From the NCBI GenBank assembly GCA_964478775.1, contig CAYZJC010000005.1, forward strand, positions 7,591 to 71,590: a stretch of DNA of 64,000 bases, given 5' to 3'. The notes beneath the pieces were generated by a model, which was given only the letters and a program-made list of their open reading frames with translations, was not told where the DNA came from and searched no databases. This DNA is from PNMQ01 sp964478775. GTDB lineage: Bacteria > Pseudomonadota > Alphaproteobacteria > Paracaedibacterales > CAIOTO01. Below are positions 1-9,127 of this stretch, piece by piece. A program made the position numbers and the translations under genes. The stretch's first letter is position 1. Each line of letters begins with the position of its first letter.

Positions 1-1
1 A

Positions 2-817
2 GGTAAGTTTGCTGAACTAAAAAACAATGCAAATTATATGTCTTCCAACTTGTCTAGAATTATCTCTGACATTATCACTTCAGCTGAACACATTCATAAT
101 GCTGTGGCGGAAATTTCTGCTGGTAGCCAAGATTTGTCACATAGAACTGAACAACAAGCAAGTAATCTTGAGGAAACATCTGCATCCATGGAAGAATTGG
201 CATCAACAGTTCGCCAAAACGCAGACAGTGCAACAAGGGCAAGTGCATTGGCTGGCACCTCTAATGAAGTGGCACAAAAAGGGGGTAAGGTTGTTTCTGA
301 TGCTGTTGTGGCGATGAACCAGATTGAACAATCTTCCAATAAGATTTCGGAAATCATTGCTGTTATAGACGAAATTGCTTTCCAAACGAACTTGTTGGCG
401 TTAAACGCTGCTGTTGAAGCTGCACGTGCGGGTGATGCGGGTAAAGGGTTTGCTGTGGTTGCTGAAGAGGTTAGAACCTTGGCACATCGTTCTGCGTCGG
501 CTTCCAAACAAATTAAAACCCTCATTTCTGATAGTACAATACACGTTAAAAAAGGTGTTCAACTTGTCAACTTAACGGGTGAAAGTTTGAAAGAAATTTT
601 GGAATCGGCTAATGACGTTGCAAGCCTCATTGCAGATATTGCAGGTGCTTCATCTGAACAAAGTGCGGGTATTGAACAAATCAACCGCGCTGTTAGCATG
701 ATGGATGATATGACCCAGCAAAACGCAGCCTTGGTGCAAGAAAGCACATCAACCGCGATGTCGTTGCAAGAACAAGCCGATGCTTTAGCTAAGTTGGTAT
801 CTGGCTTTAAAGTGTAG
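2..817 (+). CDS. Methyl-accepting chemotaxis protein, C-terminal part (5'-truncated by window edge)
   Basis: Reading frame 2 is open from the first bases, so the gene begins upstream and an internal Met at 38 is not the true start. The visible 271 residues are the cytoplasmic signalling module of a chemoreceptor, which controls CheA kinase through CheW. The hairpin tip FQTNLLALNAAVEAARAGD and the following GKGFAVVAEEVRTLAHRSA are diagnostic of the MCP signal domain. Long heptad-like helices flank the tip, with Gln/Glu pairs that could be methylated. The protein ends VSGFKV, with no NWETF-type CheR-docking pentapeptide. The sensor and membrane parts lie outside the window, so the ligand cannot be guessed. 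A strong terminator follows. Confidence 0.95.
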   Translation, partial: GKFAELKNNANYMSSNLSRIISDIITSAEHIHNAVAEISAGSQDLSHRTEQQASNLEETSASMEELASTVRQNADSATRASALAGTSNEVAQKGGKVVSDAVVAMNQIEQSSNKISEIIAVIDEIAFQTNLLALNAAVEAARAGDAGKGFAVVAEEVRTLAHRSASASKQIKTLISDSTIHVKKGVQLVNLTGESLKEILESANDVASLIADIAGASSEQSAGIEQINRAVSMMDDMTQQNAALVQESTSTAMSLQEQADALAKLVSGFKV

Positions 818-862
818 CGAAAAGGGTTCCCATTAAGGAACCTGCAAAGTATACACAACAAG

Positions 863-904
863 AAAACGCACTTAACCTTATTGTGGGCCAAGTGCGTTTT
901 TTTG
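863..904 (+). terminator. Rho-independent terminator after the chemoreceptor
   Basis: AAAACGCACTT (863-873) and AAGTGCGTTTT (890-900) form a perfect 11-bp stem around a 16-nt loop. It runs into an eight-T tract at 897-904. It lies between convergent genes, so it probably ends the MCP transcript. It may also act more weakly on the opposite strand, where the preceding run of A becomes a short T run. Confidence 0.85.
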
Positions 905-906
905 TG

Positions 907-3626
907 CTAATACCAAGAATTTAGCATTTGCAGTGTGTAAGCTTGTTGATAACAAAGTAGGCAAGCGTAGTTTTGTTTAACCAATATGCCACGTGGGTCT
1001 TGAAAATGCGCAGCTTCTGTTGGGTGCCAAGCATGTATGCCGATAGTGTTCATTTGACAAAAACTATTGACGTCAACACATGGAGAGTATTGTGGCACTT
1101 GCTGATATGTATGCGTTTGTNNNNNNNNNNNNNNNNNNNNNNNNNNNNNNNNNNNNNNNNNNNNNNNNNNNNNNNNNNNNNNNNNNNNNNNNNNNNNNNN
1201 NNNNNNNNNNNNNNNNNNNNNNNNNNNNNNNNNNNNNNNNNNNNNNNNNNNNNNNNNATATATACAGGAATCGCAACTGGCACATAAACATAATTTTCAA
1301 CTGTAGGTGCTTGTGGAGGCATCACGTTTTGTGTGGAGCAAGGCTGACAGTATTGAGTGGTTATTTGTGGTGCAATAGATTGAGAAGGGGGTTGTATTGC
1401 AGTAACGATGGCCGTTGAGACAGGAGGGGCACTGTTCGGTGTTGACGCACTATCAAGTGCTGGCGTATGGTCAAGCGATGGCACCTCAGTTTTTTCTTCA
1501 GCCATTCCCGCTGCATCTGAAAGCCTAGGCTTTGAGTCGGTTTCAAGGAATGCTGTTTGCAAAATTTCCGTTGATGACCCTAAAGGTTGTGCACCATTTG
1601 GTGATTTTTTAGCAGAATTTTCTGCGTTTTGTGCTAAAGCCGTTTCCCTTAGTGTAGTTTGTTCTAAGGGGGCTGGCTGTGTGTGAAGTGCTGCGTTGGC
1701 ATTCTCCACAACTTCAGCTTCAACTGCAGCGTTAGGTTCAACGTTAGTTTTTTCAACTGATCCTTCGGTGATAGCCTCTGTTTGAACTTTCTCTTGCTCA
1801 AGGGTTTGGGCTACACCTTTTTTCTTATCCACTTTTTTTGCAGAGGAAGTTTTCTTGGTTGTAATTGGATTGGGTACAGCTGGGAAGTGTTCAGCAATGA
1901 CAATGTCAGGGGTTGCAGCATTTTGTATGGCCGCATTATCTGGTATTTGATTTAAAGCTCTACTTTGCGCAACGGGTTGTGGGGTGGCTTTTTCCTTTTT
2001 TGGTGCAGGTGTAAGCTTTTCAACTTTATTTTTGTGAGTTGATGGCAGGGTTGATGTCTTTTTCTTTTCAGCTTTTTTTTCTACAAGGGTAAAGTCTGAC
2101 AATTCAATCTCATCTGCAAGGGTTGTAATACCACTCAGCTCACTTGTTGATGTCGGTGTGCTGACGAGAGGGGGCTGTTCATCTGACGTATCGCTTGCTG
2201 TATTGCCCACTGGTACGTTTTCTTCATAAAGTGGTTTAATGTTTTTGGGGCTTTGCTTTTTCTTCTTTTTAACTGTCGATGAATGACTTTTAAGAGCTGG
2301 TTTTTCATCTTGTAGGCTCCTTAATAATTCGTCTTCTTTTTCTTTTGCAATTTTACGTTGCGCCATTAACTTAATGATTTGAATCTCTTTTTTCTCGTCA
2401 ATGATATCATACAAATTGGTAAAGAAAGTGTCCCACAACATAAGTGCGTGCATAATCAAATTAAGGTAGTTTTCTTTATCGGGCATTCTTAATATGCCTA
2501 TCTTTTCAATACATGCGGGAGCATTCGTCTTTGTTTTAGATCGTTGCTTGAGGGGGATGTAAGTTAAAACGTCCTTAAGATCTTCCATAAAGTGAGAGGT
2601 GAATTTTTGTTCACTATCAGATGCGAATGTTTTAAATTCCTCTTCATTAAGGTGATTGGCATAAGTTGCAAACCAAGTGGGTAGTAGCTGGGTGGAAATA
2701 TCTTTTTTAATTTCGTAAAGGAGGTGTGCTTTATTGCAAGCAATAATGGGGTCTTCAGGGTCAAACGTAGCTTCACAAAGTTCAGTAAATGCGCGATCAA
2801 AGCTGATATAACAAGCAATTTCTTCGTTCATATAGTTTGCTGTTTTTGACGGTAAAATATTTTGGAAATATATATAGGCTGATTTTTCTCTTGGTGTTTT
2901 CCTTTCGCTAAAATGTGTTTGCAAAATTAATAAGGCATTCTTTTTGTGTTGAACCAACATATTGGGTGACGCAATATTTACATGTAAAAATGCGGCCAAG
3001 ATGTTTTCAAAACGGTTCAGCATTGATTCAAGTTCAGGCGTTTTAAACAACGGATTGCCGCAATAATTAAAAAAATCAGTCTTTAAAAATTCGCTTACGT
3101 CTTTACTTGTGACTAATATATCATGTGTATTTTGGGTTTGAAGATGCGCATGAAATACAAATGTTTTTAATAGTGTTTTTAAAAAATCATAAAGGTCGAG
3201 GTAATATTCAAATTGAATATGATTTATATCTTTAACAAATACATTGTTCTTATCTGAAAAAACCTTCGTTAAAAAACTGTTGATAAAATTGTCGGTAAAG
3301 GGCTTCTCAAAGTAAATAAGGTTTAATAACGAAAAGGCTGGGTGGATTGTTATATGATTGTTTGTGCACGTTTGCTTATGCGTGTGTAGGAGTTGCTGTA
3401 TAATAGACAATTCATCTGCAGTAAGGGTGCAAGTTGGGTTGGTGTATTGCAAGTAATGCGCAGCGCTTAATTTTTGTGAGGATGGGGGATTGTCTATAAC
3501 GCAGTATGGAGTTGTTAAGGAAATGGGTGTTCGTGCTGTTTCCATTTCCATTGCAAGGGAGTGATGAGAATAAAATAAAAATAAAATAAATAAAAATATT
3601 TTGATTTTTTGGTAATAATGTTTCAT
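907..3626 (-). CDS. Large secreted Pro/Ala/Glu/Lys-rich protein, unknown function, interrupted by assembly gap
   Basis: No family recognised. The N-terminus MKHYYQKIKIFLFILFLFYS and following residues form a signal peptide ending near SLAME. Residues about 30-420 look like a folded, mostly helical domain rich in aromatic and Asn residues. Beyond that the chain is low-complexity, with Lys blocks (VKKKKKQSPKN), Ala/Pro/Thr/Glu-rich stretches and a Pro/Gln-rich tail (VENYVYVPVAIPVY) just before the run of Ns. Read straight through the 137 Ns, the frame stops at 1050. One of the other frames after the gap gives a Gln/Pro-rich continuation (QQVPQYSPC) ending at 907, which suits this protein better. 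It would be in frame if the true gap length were a multiple of three. The C-terminus is therefore provisional. Confidence 0.7.
1121..1257. other. Assembly gap (137 Ns)
   Basis: A run of 137 undetermined bases inside the C-terminal coding part of the large secreted protein. The flanks are low-complexity coding sequence, so an unresolved tandem repeat is a likely cause of the gap (inference). Confidence 0.99.
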
Positions 3627-3784
3627 GCTGACAGGCCTAATTTGAATTTAATAATTTTTTTTAACGAAACAAATGGGCAATGTCAAACGAAATCGTGCTT
3701 TTATGCATTTTGTTTTGCGTTAAAGCCTTAGGTATTAATAACTTTCAAGGAGGGACGGCCTTACATCATTCTTACATTTTTACT

Positions 3785-4537
3785 TTACCTGTTCTTTTTC
3801 TTCTTTTTCTTTTTCTTCTTTTTCTCTTGTGCTTTTTGCGGTGAAATAGGGGTGCATTTAGGGGCAGGCATGACGTATTCTTCCCCTAGGCAGATCGCTG
3901 TTTTAGAAGGTAAGTCATCGCCTTCAGGTTCTTCTATTAACCTGGTTGATAAGATGTATTTCACTTGTGCCTCAACTTGTGCATCACGTTCATTTTCACC
4001 TTCAACGTACAATATAGCGGGTGGGTCAAATTCAGGTTCCATATACATCATCGTTTTGGGTGCTTCTTCTTGTTGATTCACTAACAAGGTTGCAGCTTCA
4101 CGTTCGACATCTTGAATGAGTGTTGTAACACCAGCTTGCTCGGTATTATCCCCCTCTGCTTGTTGTCCATCAGTAGCCCTTGTTGAAAATTGTTCTTCCT
4201 TTTCTATGGCCAATACGACTGATGCTTCATTTTCTTGCGGTTCCGGGATAAGTGTCGTGATCTGAGTGGCTGGCACTGCACTGGGGTCTTCTTCTGTTTC
4301 ATTTTCACCACTTTTCACCAATGTAGTCGGTTGAAAGACTGGTGTTATGAGGTTTAAAACTGATGACATAAAACTGCTTGGTTTATCGCCAGATGCGGTT
4401 TCAGAATCTATAGGTGCGGCAGGAGGAGGGGGCTCTTGCGCATGAGTGGTTGTTGACAAACATAAAAAGGGCAAAACAAAAACAATTTTAATTAAAAACT
4501 TATATTTTTGTGGTTGCGTCATTTTAAAGATATACAT
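3785..4537 (-). CDS. Secreted acidic protein with C-terminal polylysine tail, unknown function
   Basis: No family recognised; 250 residues. The start at 4537 is preceded by GGAAAG eight bases upstream, whereas the internal Met at 4522 has no ribosome-binding site. The hydrophobic stretch FLIKIVFVLPFLCL ends in a likely signal peptidase site around THAQEP. The mature chain is Glu/Pro/Thr-rich and probably disordered. It contains repeated short phrases of the ITTLIPE and VTTLIQD kind, and ends in a run of about eleven lysines followed by NR. The tail is encoded by a pure AAA/AAG tract prone to slippage. It is the distal member of a run of four same-strand secreted-protein genes, 24 bp behind its neighbour, so co-transcription is likely. 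Confidence 0.75.
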   Translation of the reverse strand: MYIFKMTQPQKYKFLIKIVFVLPFLCLSTTTHAQEPPPPAAPIDSETASGDKPSSFMSSVLNLITPVFQPTTLVKSGENETEEDPSAVPATQITTLIPEPQENEASVVLAIEKEEQFSTRATDGQQAEGDNTEQAGVTTLIQDVEREAATLLVNQQEEAPKTMMYMEPEFDPPAILYVEGENERDAQVEAQVKYILSTRLIEEPEGDDLPSKTAICLGEEYVMPAPKCTPISPQKAQEKKKKKKKKKKNR

Positions 4538-4561
4538 AAAAGTTTCTTTCCGCGTGCAAAG

Positions 4562-5113
4562 TTACTGTAAGTCTGGTGATGGTTTATCATCCAATAATGT
4601 TGGGGCGTCAATTCCTTTAGGAGGCATAAACAAAACCATTGGTAAGTTGGGGTGGTAGTCATAGCTTGGCCCAGGTGGGTCAATAGTGATTGAAGGAAGG
4701 CCAGTCTGGTCGTACGGGTCATAGGCTTTTACAGTTGCCTGCACCTTAGCGGGCTTTGGCAATGGCTTTGGTAATGCTTGTGGTGTTTTAGGTGAAGCCG
4801 CTTTCGCAAGAACAGGTAGTGACGCAAGTGCTGCCTTTTTCTTCTGTTTTTCTTTTTTGGGTGCCAGCTTGCTTACCGACTTCACCATTTTCTTTGCCTG
4901 TTTCATAGGAGCCTTGGCTGCTTTTTTCAACTTCTTTGAAACGCTACCAATACCTTTTTTTTTCTTTTTTTTATTTTTTTTATCTGGATTACCTGTATCC
5001 GCTTTTTCATTAAGGCGTTGGTCATTATTAGCTGCATAAGACATAAAAGCTGTAAATGTAAAACTTACAATAATGAAGAAGCTATATTTTTTTAACGTAC
5101 CCAAAAAGCTCAT
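4562..5113 (-). CDS. Secreted lysine/alanine/proline-rich basic protein, histone-H1-like composition
   Basis: No family recognised; 183 residues. The signal peptide (KKYSFFIIVSFTFTAFMSYA) is followed by a strongly basic, low-complexity region at residues about 40-115. That region carries KKNKKKKKKG, SKKLKKAAKAPMKQAKK and APKKEKQKKKAAL. A Pro/Tyr-rich tail follows (DPYDQTGLPSITIDPPGPSY). The composition of the basic part recalls the tails of histone H1 or bacterial H1-like proteins, but the signal peptide argues for export rather than a role on the bacterial chromosome. A purine-rich GGGATGG lies 12 bases before the ATG, a weak ribosome site. It sits between two other secreted-protein genes on the same strand. 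Function unknown. Confidence 0.75.
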   Translation of the reverse strand: MSFLGTLKKYSFFIIVSFTFTAFMSYAANNDQRLNEKADTGNPDKKNKKKKKKGIGSVSKKLKKAAKAPMKQAKKMVKSVSKLAPKKEKQKKKAALASLPVLAKAASPKTPQALPKPLPKPAKVQATVKAYDPYDQTGLPSITIDPPGPSYDYHPNLPMVLFMPPKGIDAPTLLDDKPSPDLQ

Positions 5114-5134
5114 TTTTAAAAAGAACCATCCCTT

Positions 5135-5965
5135 TTATTGTTTGTGTGTATTTTGATAAACTTGATTTTTCTTGATGTCATTCACTAAGCCAGCAAGAGA
5201 AGGTTTCTGTGGTGGTTGTGTCACATTTGCCTCGGGTTTTGGATCTTCTGCTTTTGGCGCAGGCGCAGGCGCAGCTGCTGGTTCATTTTTTTTCTTAGCT
5301 TTACCTGGTTTAGGCGTCTTATTTTCCTGATTGATATGCTTATCAAATTTTTCATTGTCTTTAGTTAGCGCGTCGAGTTTTTTATCTATCTCAGCAATAT
5401 CTTTAATATTGCTTTCTCTGTCTTTCTTTTCGTCTGTTAATAACTTAATCAGCCCTTCACGTTCACTTTTACTCATTTCATAGACTTCTTTGAGTTGGTC
5501 TGTGACTTTGTTTAAGCTTTCAAGCAACCCTTGTCGTTTTTTGTTAAGAATAATCAATATCTCCTCATTCTTTTTAAAATAGGCTTCTATAACATCTTTC
5601 CCGCTTTGCAGCTTAGCGGGGGGAGTTTCTTTTTCAGCATTCTTTTTAGGGGAAGGCTTGGTCGTCGTACTTTTCTTTAAATTCTTTTTAGCTTTTTTTG
5701 CGGGGGGTGAATCGGTGTGATTATTCTCTGAACTGTTTTCCCTGCCTCTTTTCACTGCTGCCTTTTTCGGTGTTGAGTTTTGAGTTTGTTCATCCTGAAA
5801 TAAATTATCAAACATTGTAAATTCATCACTTTGTGCAATACAATCATTTCCAGTGAGGAATGTCATTGCCATTAGACAGCACCATAGAGATAGACCTTTT
5901 CTTTTATTATTGTTAAGTACCTCAACAGCAGTCATGTTGGCTTGATTTATAATTTGCATATCCAT
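5135..5965 (-). CDS. Secreted coiled-coil protein with NLS-like basic cluster, unknown function
   Basis: No family recognised. The frame is open to a GTG at 6010, but the only good ribosome-binding signal (AAAGGA, then GAAGAAG) lies downstream of it. The ATG at 5965 (MDMQ, 276 residues) is preferred; 5977 and later Met codons remain possible. A hydrophobic export segment (LSLWCCLMAMTFL) lies about 30 residues in. Next comes a basic, Ser/Pro-rich stretch including KRGRENSSENNHTDSPPAKK and AKKNLKK, spaced like a bipartite nuclear localisation signal. A charged helix of about 100 residues with coiled-coil periodicity follows (LNKKRQGLLESLNKVTDQLK). The C-terminus is a Lys/Pro/Ala-rich tail. It is tightly linked to the glycine-rich gene upstream. 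Confidence 0.7.
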   Translation of the reverse strand: MDMQIINQANMTAVEVLNNNKRKGLSLWCCLMAMTFLTGNDCIAQSDEFTMFDNLFQDEQTQNSTPKKAAVKRGRENSSENNHTDSPPAKKAKKNLKKSTTTKPSPKKNAEKETPPAKLQSGKDVIEAYFKKNEEILIILNKKRQGLLESLNKVTDQLKEVYEMSKSEREGLIKLLTDEKKDRESNIKDIAEIDKKLDALTKDNEKFDKHINQENKTPKPGKAKKKNEPAAAPAPAPKAEDPKPEANVTQPPQKPSLAGLVNDIKKNQVYQNTHKQ

Positions 5966-6015
5966 TTTCTTCTTCATTCCTTTGCAGGGTTTCTTATTGC
6001 GTCCTCGCACACTTT

Positions 6016-6765
6016 TTATCTTTTACTAAACCAACCTGTTTTGGGTTGTGTTTGAGCTATCGTTTTATTTTGCTGAGTGCTTAAGTTCTTGTTGTTTTTT
6101 GCAACTGCATTTGCAGCAGCTTTTCTAGCACTATTATCTGACTTTTGTTGGTTTGTTAATTGCTTTTGTTTATTTGTATAAAATTTAAGTTCTTCTTTTT
6201 TTTGCCCCAACTCAGAACCTAATACCTTAATTTGATTTGCTAAATTAGTAATATCGTTATTTAACATGGAAATAATTTCATTGGCATTTTGCATTTGCTG
6301 CTGCATGGCATATTGGTCTTGTTGCATAAGTTCTTGCAGACGACCATTCGAATTTGGCCCCATGTTTTGCATGCCGTTATTGTAACCTTGGTTAAAATTT
6401 CCACCGCCTGGTGCGCCGTTGAAACCACCATTGGAGCCACCACCAAAGTTGTTATTATTTTGGCCGAAGTTTCCACCACCGTTAAAGCCACCACCGCCTG
6501 GTGCGCCGCCGAAACCACCATTGGGGGCACCACCAAAGTTGTTATTGTTATTAAAGTTGTTGCTGGGGGGGGCAAAGCCGCCGCCGCCTGGTGCGCCGCC
6601 GAAACTGCCATTGGGGGCACCACCACCGCCATAGTTATTGCTTTGGCCATAGTTTCCACCGCCTCCACCGCTGCTTCCACCACTAAAGCCACCAAATCTA
6701 CTGCCGCCACTACAGTATGGTATAAGCAATGTCATTATAAGAAGGCATTTAAGTACAAAGTGCAT
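6016..6765 (-). CDS. Secreted glycine/asparagine-rich repeat protein with C-terminal coiled coil
   Basis: No family recognised; 249 residues. A short signal peptide (MHFVLKCLLIMTLLIPYCSG) leads into about 120 residues of Gly/Asn/Phe repeats built on GGAPNGGFGGAPGGGGF. Residues about 135-205 form a Gln/Asn-rich helix with coiled-coil pattern (MLNNDITNLANQIKVLGSEL). A basic tail follows. This Gly-rich plus coiled-coil layout is typical of extracellular or surface structural proteins. It is the first gene of the secreted-protein cluster, and its upstream region (6766-7054) is shared with the divergent proS. No clear Shine-Dalgarno precedes the ATG. Confidence 0.8.
   Translation of the reverse strand: MHFVLKCLLIMTLLIPYCSGGSRFGGFSGGSSGGGGGNYGQSNNYGGGGAPNGSFGGAPGGGGFAPPSNNFNNNNNFGGAPNGGFGGAPGGGGFNGGGNFGQNNNNFGGGSNGGFNGAPGGGNFNQGYNNGMQNMGPNSNGRLQELMQQDQYAMQQQMQNANEIISMLNNDITNLANQIKVLGSELGQKKEELKFYTNKQKQLTNQQKSDNSARKAAANAVAKNNKNLSTQQNKTIAQTQPKTGWFSKR
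6401..6630 (-). repeat. Imperfect tandem repeats encoding GGAPNGGFGGAPGGGGF units
   Basis: The phrase CGCCTGGTGCGCCG recurs with unit starts at about 6401, 6491 and 6591, i.e. 90 and 100 bases apart. Each unit continues into a conserved AAACCACCATTGGGGGCACC-like stretch. The repeat lies wholly inside the glycine-rich protein gene and is GC-rich compared with its surroundings, so it may vary in copy number. Confidence 0.75.
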
Positions 6766-6966
6766 GTGTTGACCAATAACAATATATAGGAATCTTATAG
6801 CAATATTGTATCAACCTAAATCTTGCGAAAAGGTTAATTTAATTGAAAAAATATTTAAAACTAATGTTTTATGCTTTACCCATAGTCCTATGCCTATTTA
6901 AATTCATTTAAAGGAATAAAATTTTTCCTTCATAAAACAGGCCTTCTTGAAACAATTGCATTTTAA

Positions 6967-6989
6967 CTACATTCACATGTAGAATGTAG
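6967..6989. promoter_or_regulatory. Inverted repeat upstream of proS, possible operator
   Basis: CTACATTC (6967-6974) and GAATGTAG (6982-6989) are perfect inverted repeats separated by seven bases, 65 bases before the proS ATG. There is no T tract, so an operator or mRNA hairpin is likelier than a terminator. No known regulator motif was recognised. Confidence 0.35.
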
Positions 6990-7054
6990 CATAATAAAGT
7001 CCGTTTTTTATCGGGCAACTTAATAAACAAATTGCGAATACAAAGGAATGTTTT

Positions 7055-8356
7055 ATGCGCTTGTCTCACTATTTCTTACCAACTTTAAAAGAAACACCGG
7101 CAGAAGCACAAATCGCCTCACACCGCTTAATGCTGCGCGCTGGGCTTGTGAACCAATGCGCATCTGGTTTATATTCATGGCTGCCTATGGGGCAACGCGT
7201 TTTAAAGAATATTGAAAACATTATTGAAAAAGAACAAGACGTTATTGGTTGTCATCGCGTGATTATGCCAACACTACAACCTGCAAGCTTGTGGATTGAA
7301 AGTGGCAGATACGAAGACTACGGCAAGGAAATGCTGCGTGTGAAAGACCGCCATGACCGCGATTTATTGTTTGGCCCAACCAACGAAGAAGTGATTACTG
7401 ATGTTGTCAGGCAATACATTAAAAGCTATCGCGACTTACCACAAACTTTATACCAAATTACCTGGAAGTTCAGAGACGAAATCCGCCCACGCTTTGGTGT
7501 GATGAGAGGGCGTGAATTTTTGATGAAGGACGGCTATTCTTTTGATATTGACTACGATTCAGCCAGGGCCACTTATAAAAAGATATTTGAAAGCTATATT
7601 AGAACCTTTGCAAAAATGGGTCTTGCTGCTATTCCTGTGCGGGCTGACTCTGGTGCTATTGGTGGTGACCTTAGTCATGAATTTCAAATTATGGCCGAAA
7701 CAGGCGAGAGCACCATTTACTATGATGGGGCGTATGATGACCTATCCACAAACGAAAAAACATTTGAAAGACTGCAAGACATTTATACTGCAGCTGATGA
7801 AATGCATGATGCAGATAATTGCCCAGTGCCACAAGACCGCTTAAAGTCTGCACGCGGCATTGAAGTGGGGCACATCTTTTATTTTGGGCAAAAGTATTCT
7901 AAAGCTATGAACCTTAAAGTCGTTGGGCCAGATAGCCAAAACATTATTCCAGAAATGGGCTCATATGGTATTGGGGTTTCACGTCTTGTGGGCGCAATTA
8001 TTGAAGCCCACCATGATGACAATGGGATTATATGGCCGGAAGCTATCGCACCCTTTCAAGTGGGTCTCCTTCAATTGCAATTAGAAGACGAAGCTGTCGT
8101 AACCCTTTCGCAAGATATCTACAATCAGCTTAATCAAGCGGGAGTGAGTGTATTGTGGGACGATAGAAATGAAAGACCAGGTGCTAAATTTGCCAATATG
8201 GATCTTATCGGTCTTCCACATCAACTTATTATTGGTGCTAAGTCATTACAAGAAGGTAAAGTTGAATATAAAAATAGAAAGACGAATGAGCGAACCTTGT
8301 TGAACGTTTCAGATATTCCTGCATGGATTAATGAACGTGCAAAAGCTATAGCGTAG
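7055..8356 (+). CDS. proS: Prolyl-tRNA synthetase, short alphaproteobacterial form
   Basis: Class II aminoacyl-tRNA synthetase that charges tRNA-Pro in the cytoplasm. At 433 residues it is the short form, lacking the roughly 180-residue editing insertion of the E. coli enzyme; known short alphaproteobacterial ProS proteins have this length. The N-terminal LSHYFLPTLKE and GLYSWLPMGQRV are typical. The motif 2 region reads RPRFGVMRGREFLMKDGYSF, motif 3 is GSYGIGVSRLVGAI, and the anticodon-binding domain includes VLWDDRNERPGAKFANMDLI. AAGGA lies seven bases before the ATG. rlmE and cvpA follow on the same strand with short gaps and may share its transcript. Confidence 0.96.
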   Translation: MRLSHYFLPTLKETPAEAQIASHRLMLRAGLVNQCASGLYSWLPMGQRVLKNIENIIEKEQDVIGCHRVIMPTLQPASLWIESGRYEDYGKEMLRVKDRHDRDLLFGPTNEEVITDVVRQYIKSYRDLPQTLYQITWKFRDEIRPRFGVMRGREFLMKDGYSFDIDYDSARATYKKIFESYIRTFAKMGLAAIPVRADSGAIGGDLSHEFQIMAETGESTIYYDGAYDDLSTNEKTFERLQDIYTAADEMHDADNCPVPQDRLKSARGIEVGHIFYFGQKYSKAMNLKVVGPDSQNIIPEMGSYGIGVSRLVGAIIEAHHDDNGIIWPEAIAPFQVGLLQLQLEDEAVVTLSQDIYNQLNQAGVSVLWDDRNERPGAKFANMDLIGLPHQLIIGAKSLQEGKVEYKNRKTNERTLLNVSDIPAWINERAKAIA

Positions 8357-8389
8357 TCTTTAATAGTAAGAATCAAAAATAGACATAAC

Positions 8390-9115
8390 ATGACACAATT
8401 TAAAAAACCTGATAAGGTCACAAAGCTCAACAGCAAGAAGAAGCGCACAAATTCGTCAAGGCAATGGCTGCTAAGGCAGCTCAATGACCCGTTTGTTGCT
8501 GCCGCAAAAAAAGAAGGCTACCGTTCCAGGGCTGCTTTTAAGCTTGTTGAAATTCAAGACAAATATAAATTAATGCGACGCGCAAGCCGCGTGCTAGACC
8601 TTGGGGCGGCACCTGGGGGTTGGTGTCAGGTTGCTATTAAAATTGTTGGCGATAGCGGCCATGTCATTGGGGTTGACTTAACAGATATTGAACCCATAGC
8701 AGGTGTGCACTTTATTCATGGTGACTTTTTAGATGAAGGCATTCAACAACAAATCATCACAGCGTTTGATGGTAATAAAGCCCACGTCATTATGAGTGAT
8801 ATGGCAGCAAAAGCCTGCGGTATTCCTGAAGTTGACCACTTAAGGCTTATGGATTTGCTTGAAAATTCTTACCTGTTTGCGCTAGATCACCTAGAAGCAG
8901 GGGGGCACTTTGTCGCCAAAGTATTGCGTGGGGGGACAGAACACAATTTACTAAAGCAACTCAAGTCAAGTTTTGCAAAAGTGCACCACTTTAAACCAGA
9001 TTCGAGTAGGTCAGAGTCAGCAGAGCTTTATATGGTTGCACTTGGTTACAAACCAAGCAAAAATAAAACAATGCGTGCAGATAACCTAACCCAAGCAGAT
9101 ATTGAAAACGCTTAA
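8390..9115 (+). CDS. rlmE: 23S rRNA (uridine2552-2'-O)-methyltransferase RlmE/FtsJ
   Basis: Methylates U2552 in the A-loop of 23S rRNA using SAM, a late step in large-subunit assembly. The 241-residue protein has the SAM-binding loop RVLDLGAAPGGWCQVA (residues about 68-82). The FtsJ catalytic tetrad K-D-K-E can be placed at Lys51 (RAAFKL), Asp137 (MSDMAA), Lys177 (FVAKVLRGG) and Glu212 (SAELYMVA). A basic N-terminal extension (KKKRTNSSRQWLLRQ) fits RNA binding. Its TAA overlaps the ribosome-binding site of cvpA, so the two genes are probably translated from one mRNA. Confidence 0.95.
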   Translation: MTQFKKPDKVTKLNSKKKRTNSSRQWLLRQLNDPFVAAAKKEGYRSRAAFKLVEIQDKYKLMRRASRVLDLGAAPGGWCQVAIKIVGDSGHVIGVDLTDIEPIAGVHFIHGDFLDEGIQQQIITAFDGNKAHVIMSDMAAKACGIPEVDHLRLMDLLENSYLFALDHLEAGGHFVAKVLRGGTEHNLLKQLKSSFAKVHHFKPDSSRSESAELYMVALGYKPSKNKTMRADNLTQADIENA

Positions 9116-9127
9116 GGAGCCAAGCAG

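Noticed and set aside
6261..6789. Long open frames on both strands overlapping the glycine-rich gene
   Set aside because: They are by-products of GC-rich GGN/NCC repeats; their translations are Ala/Val/Thr or Pro/Leu low complexity without a start signal or leader.
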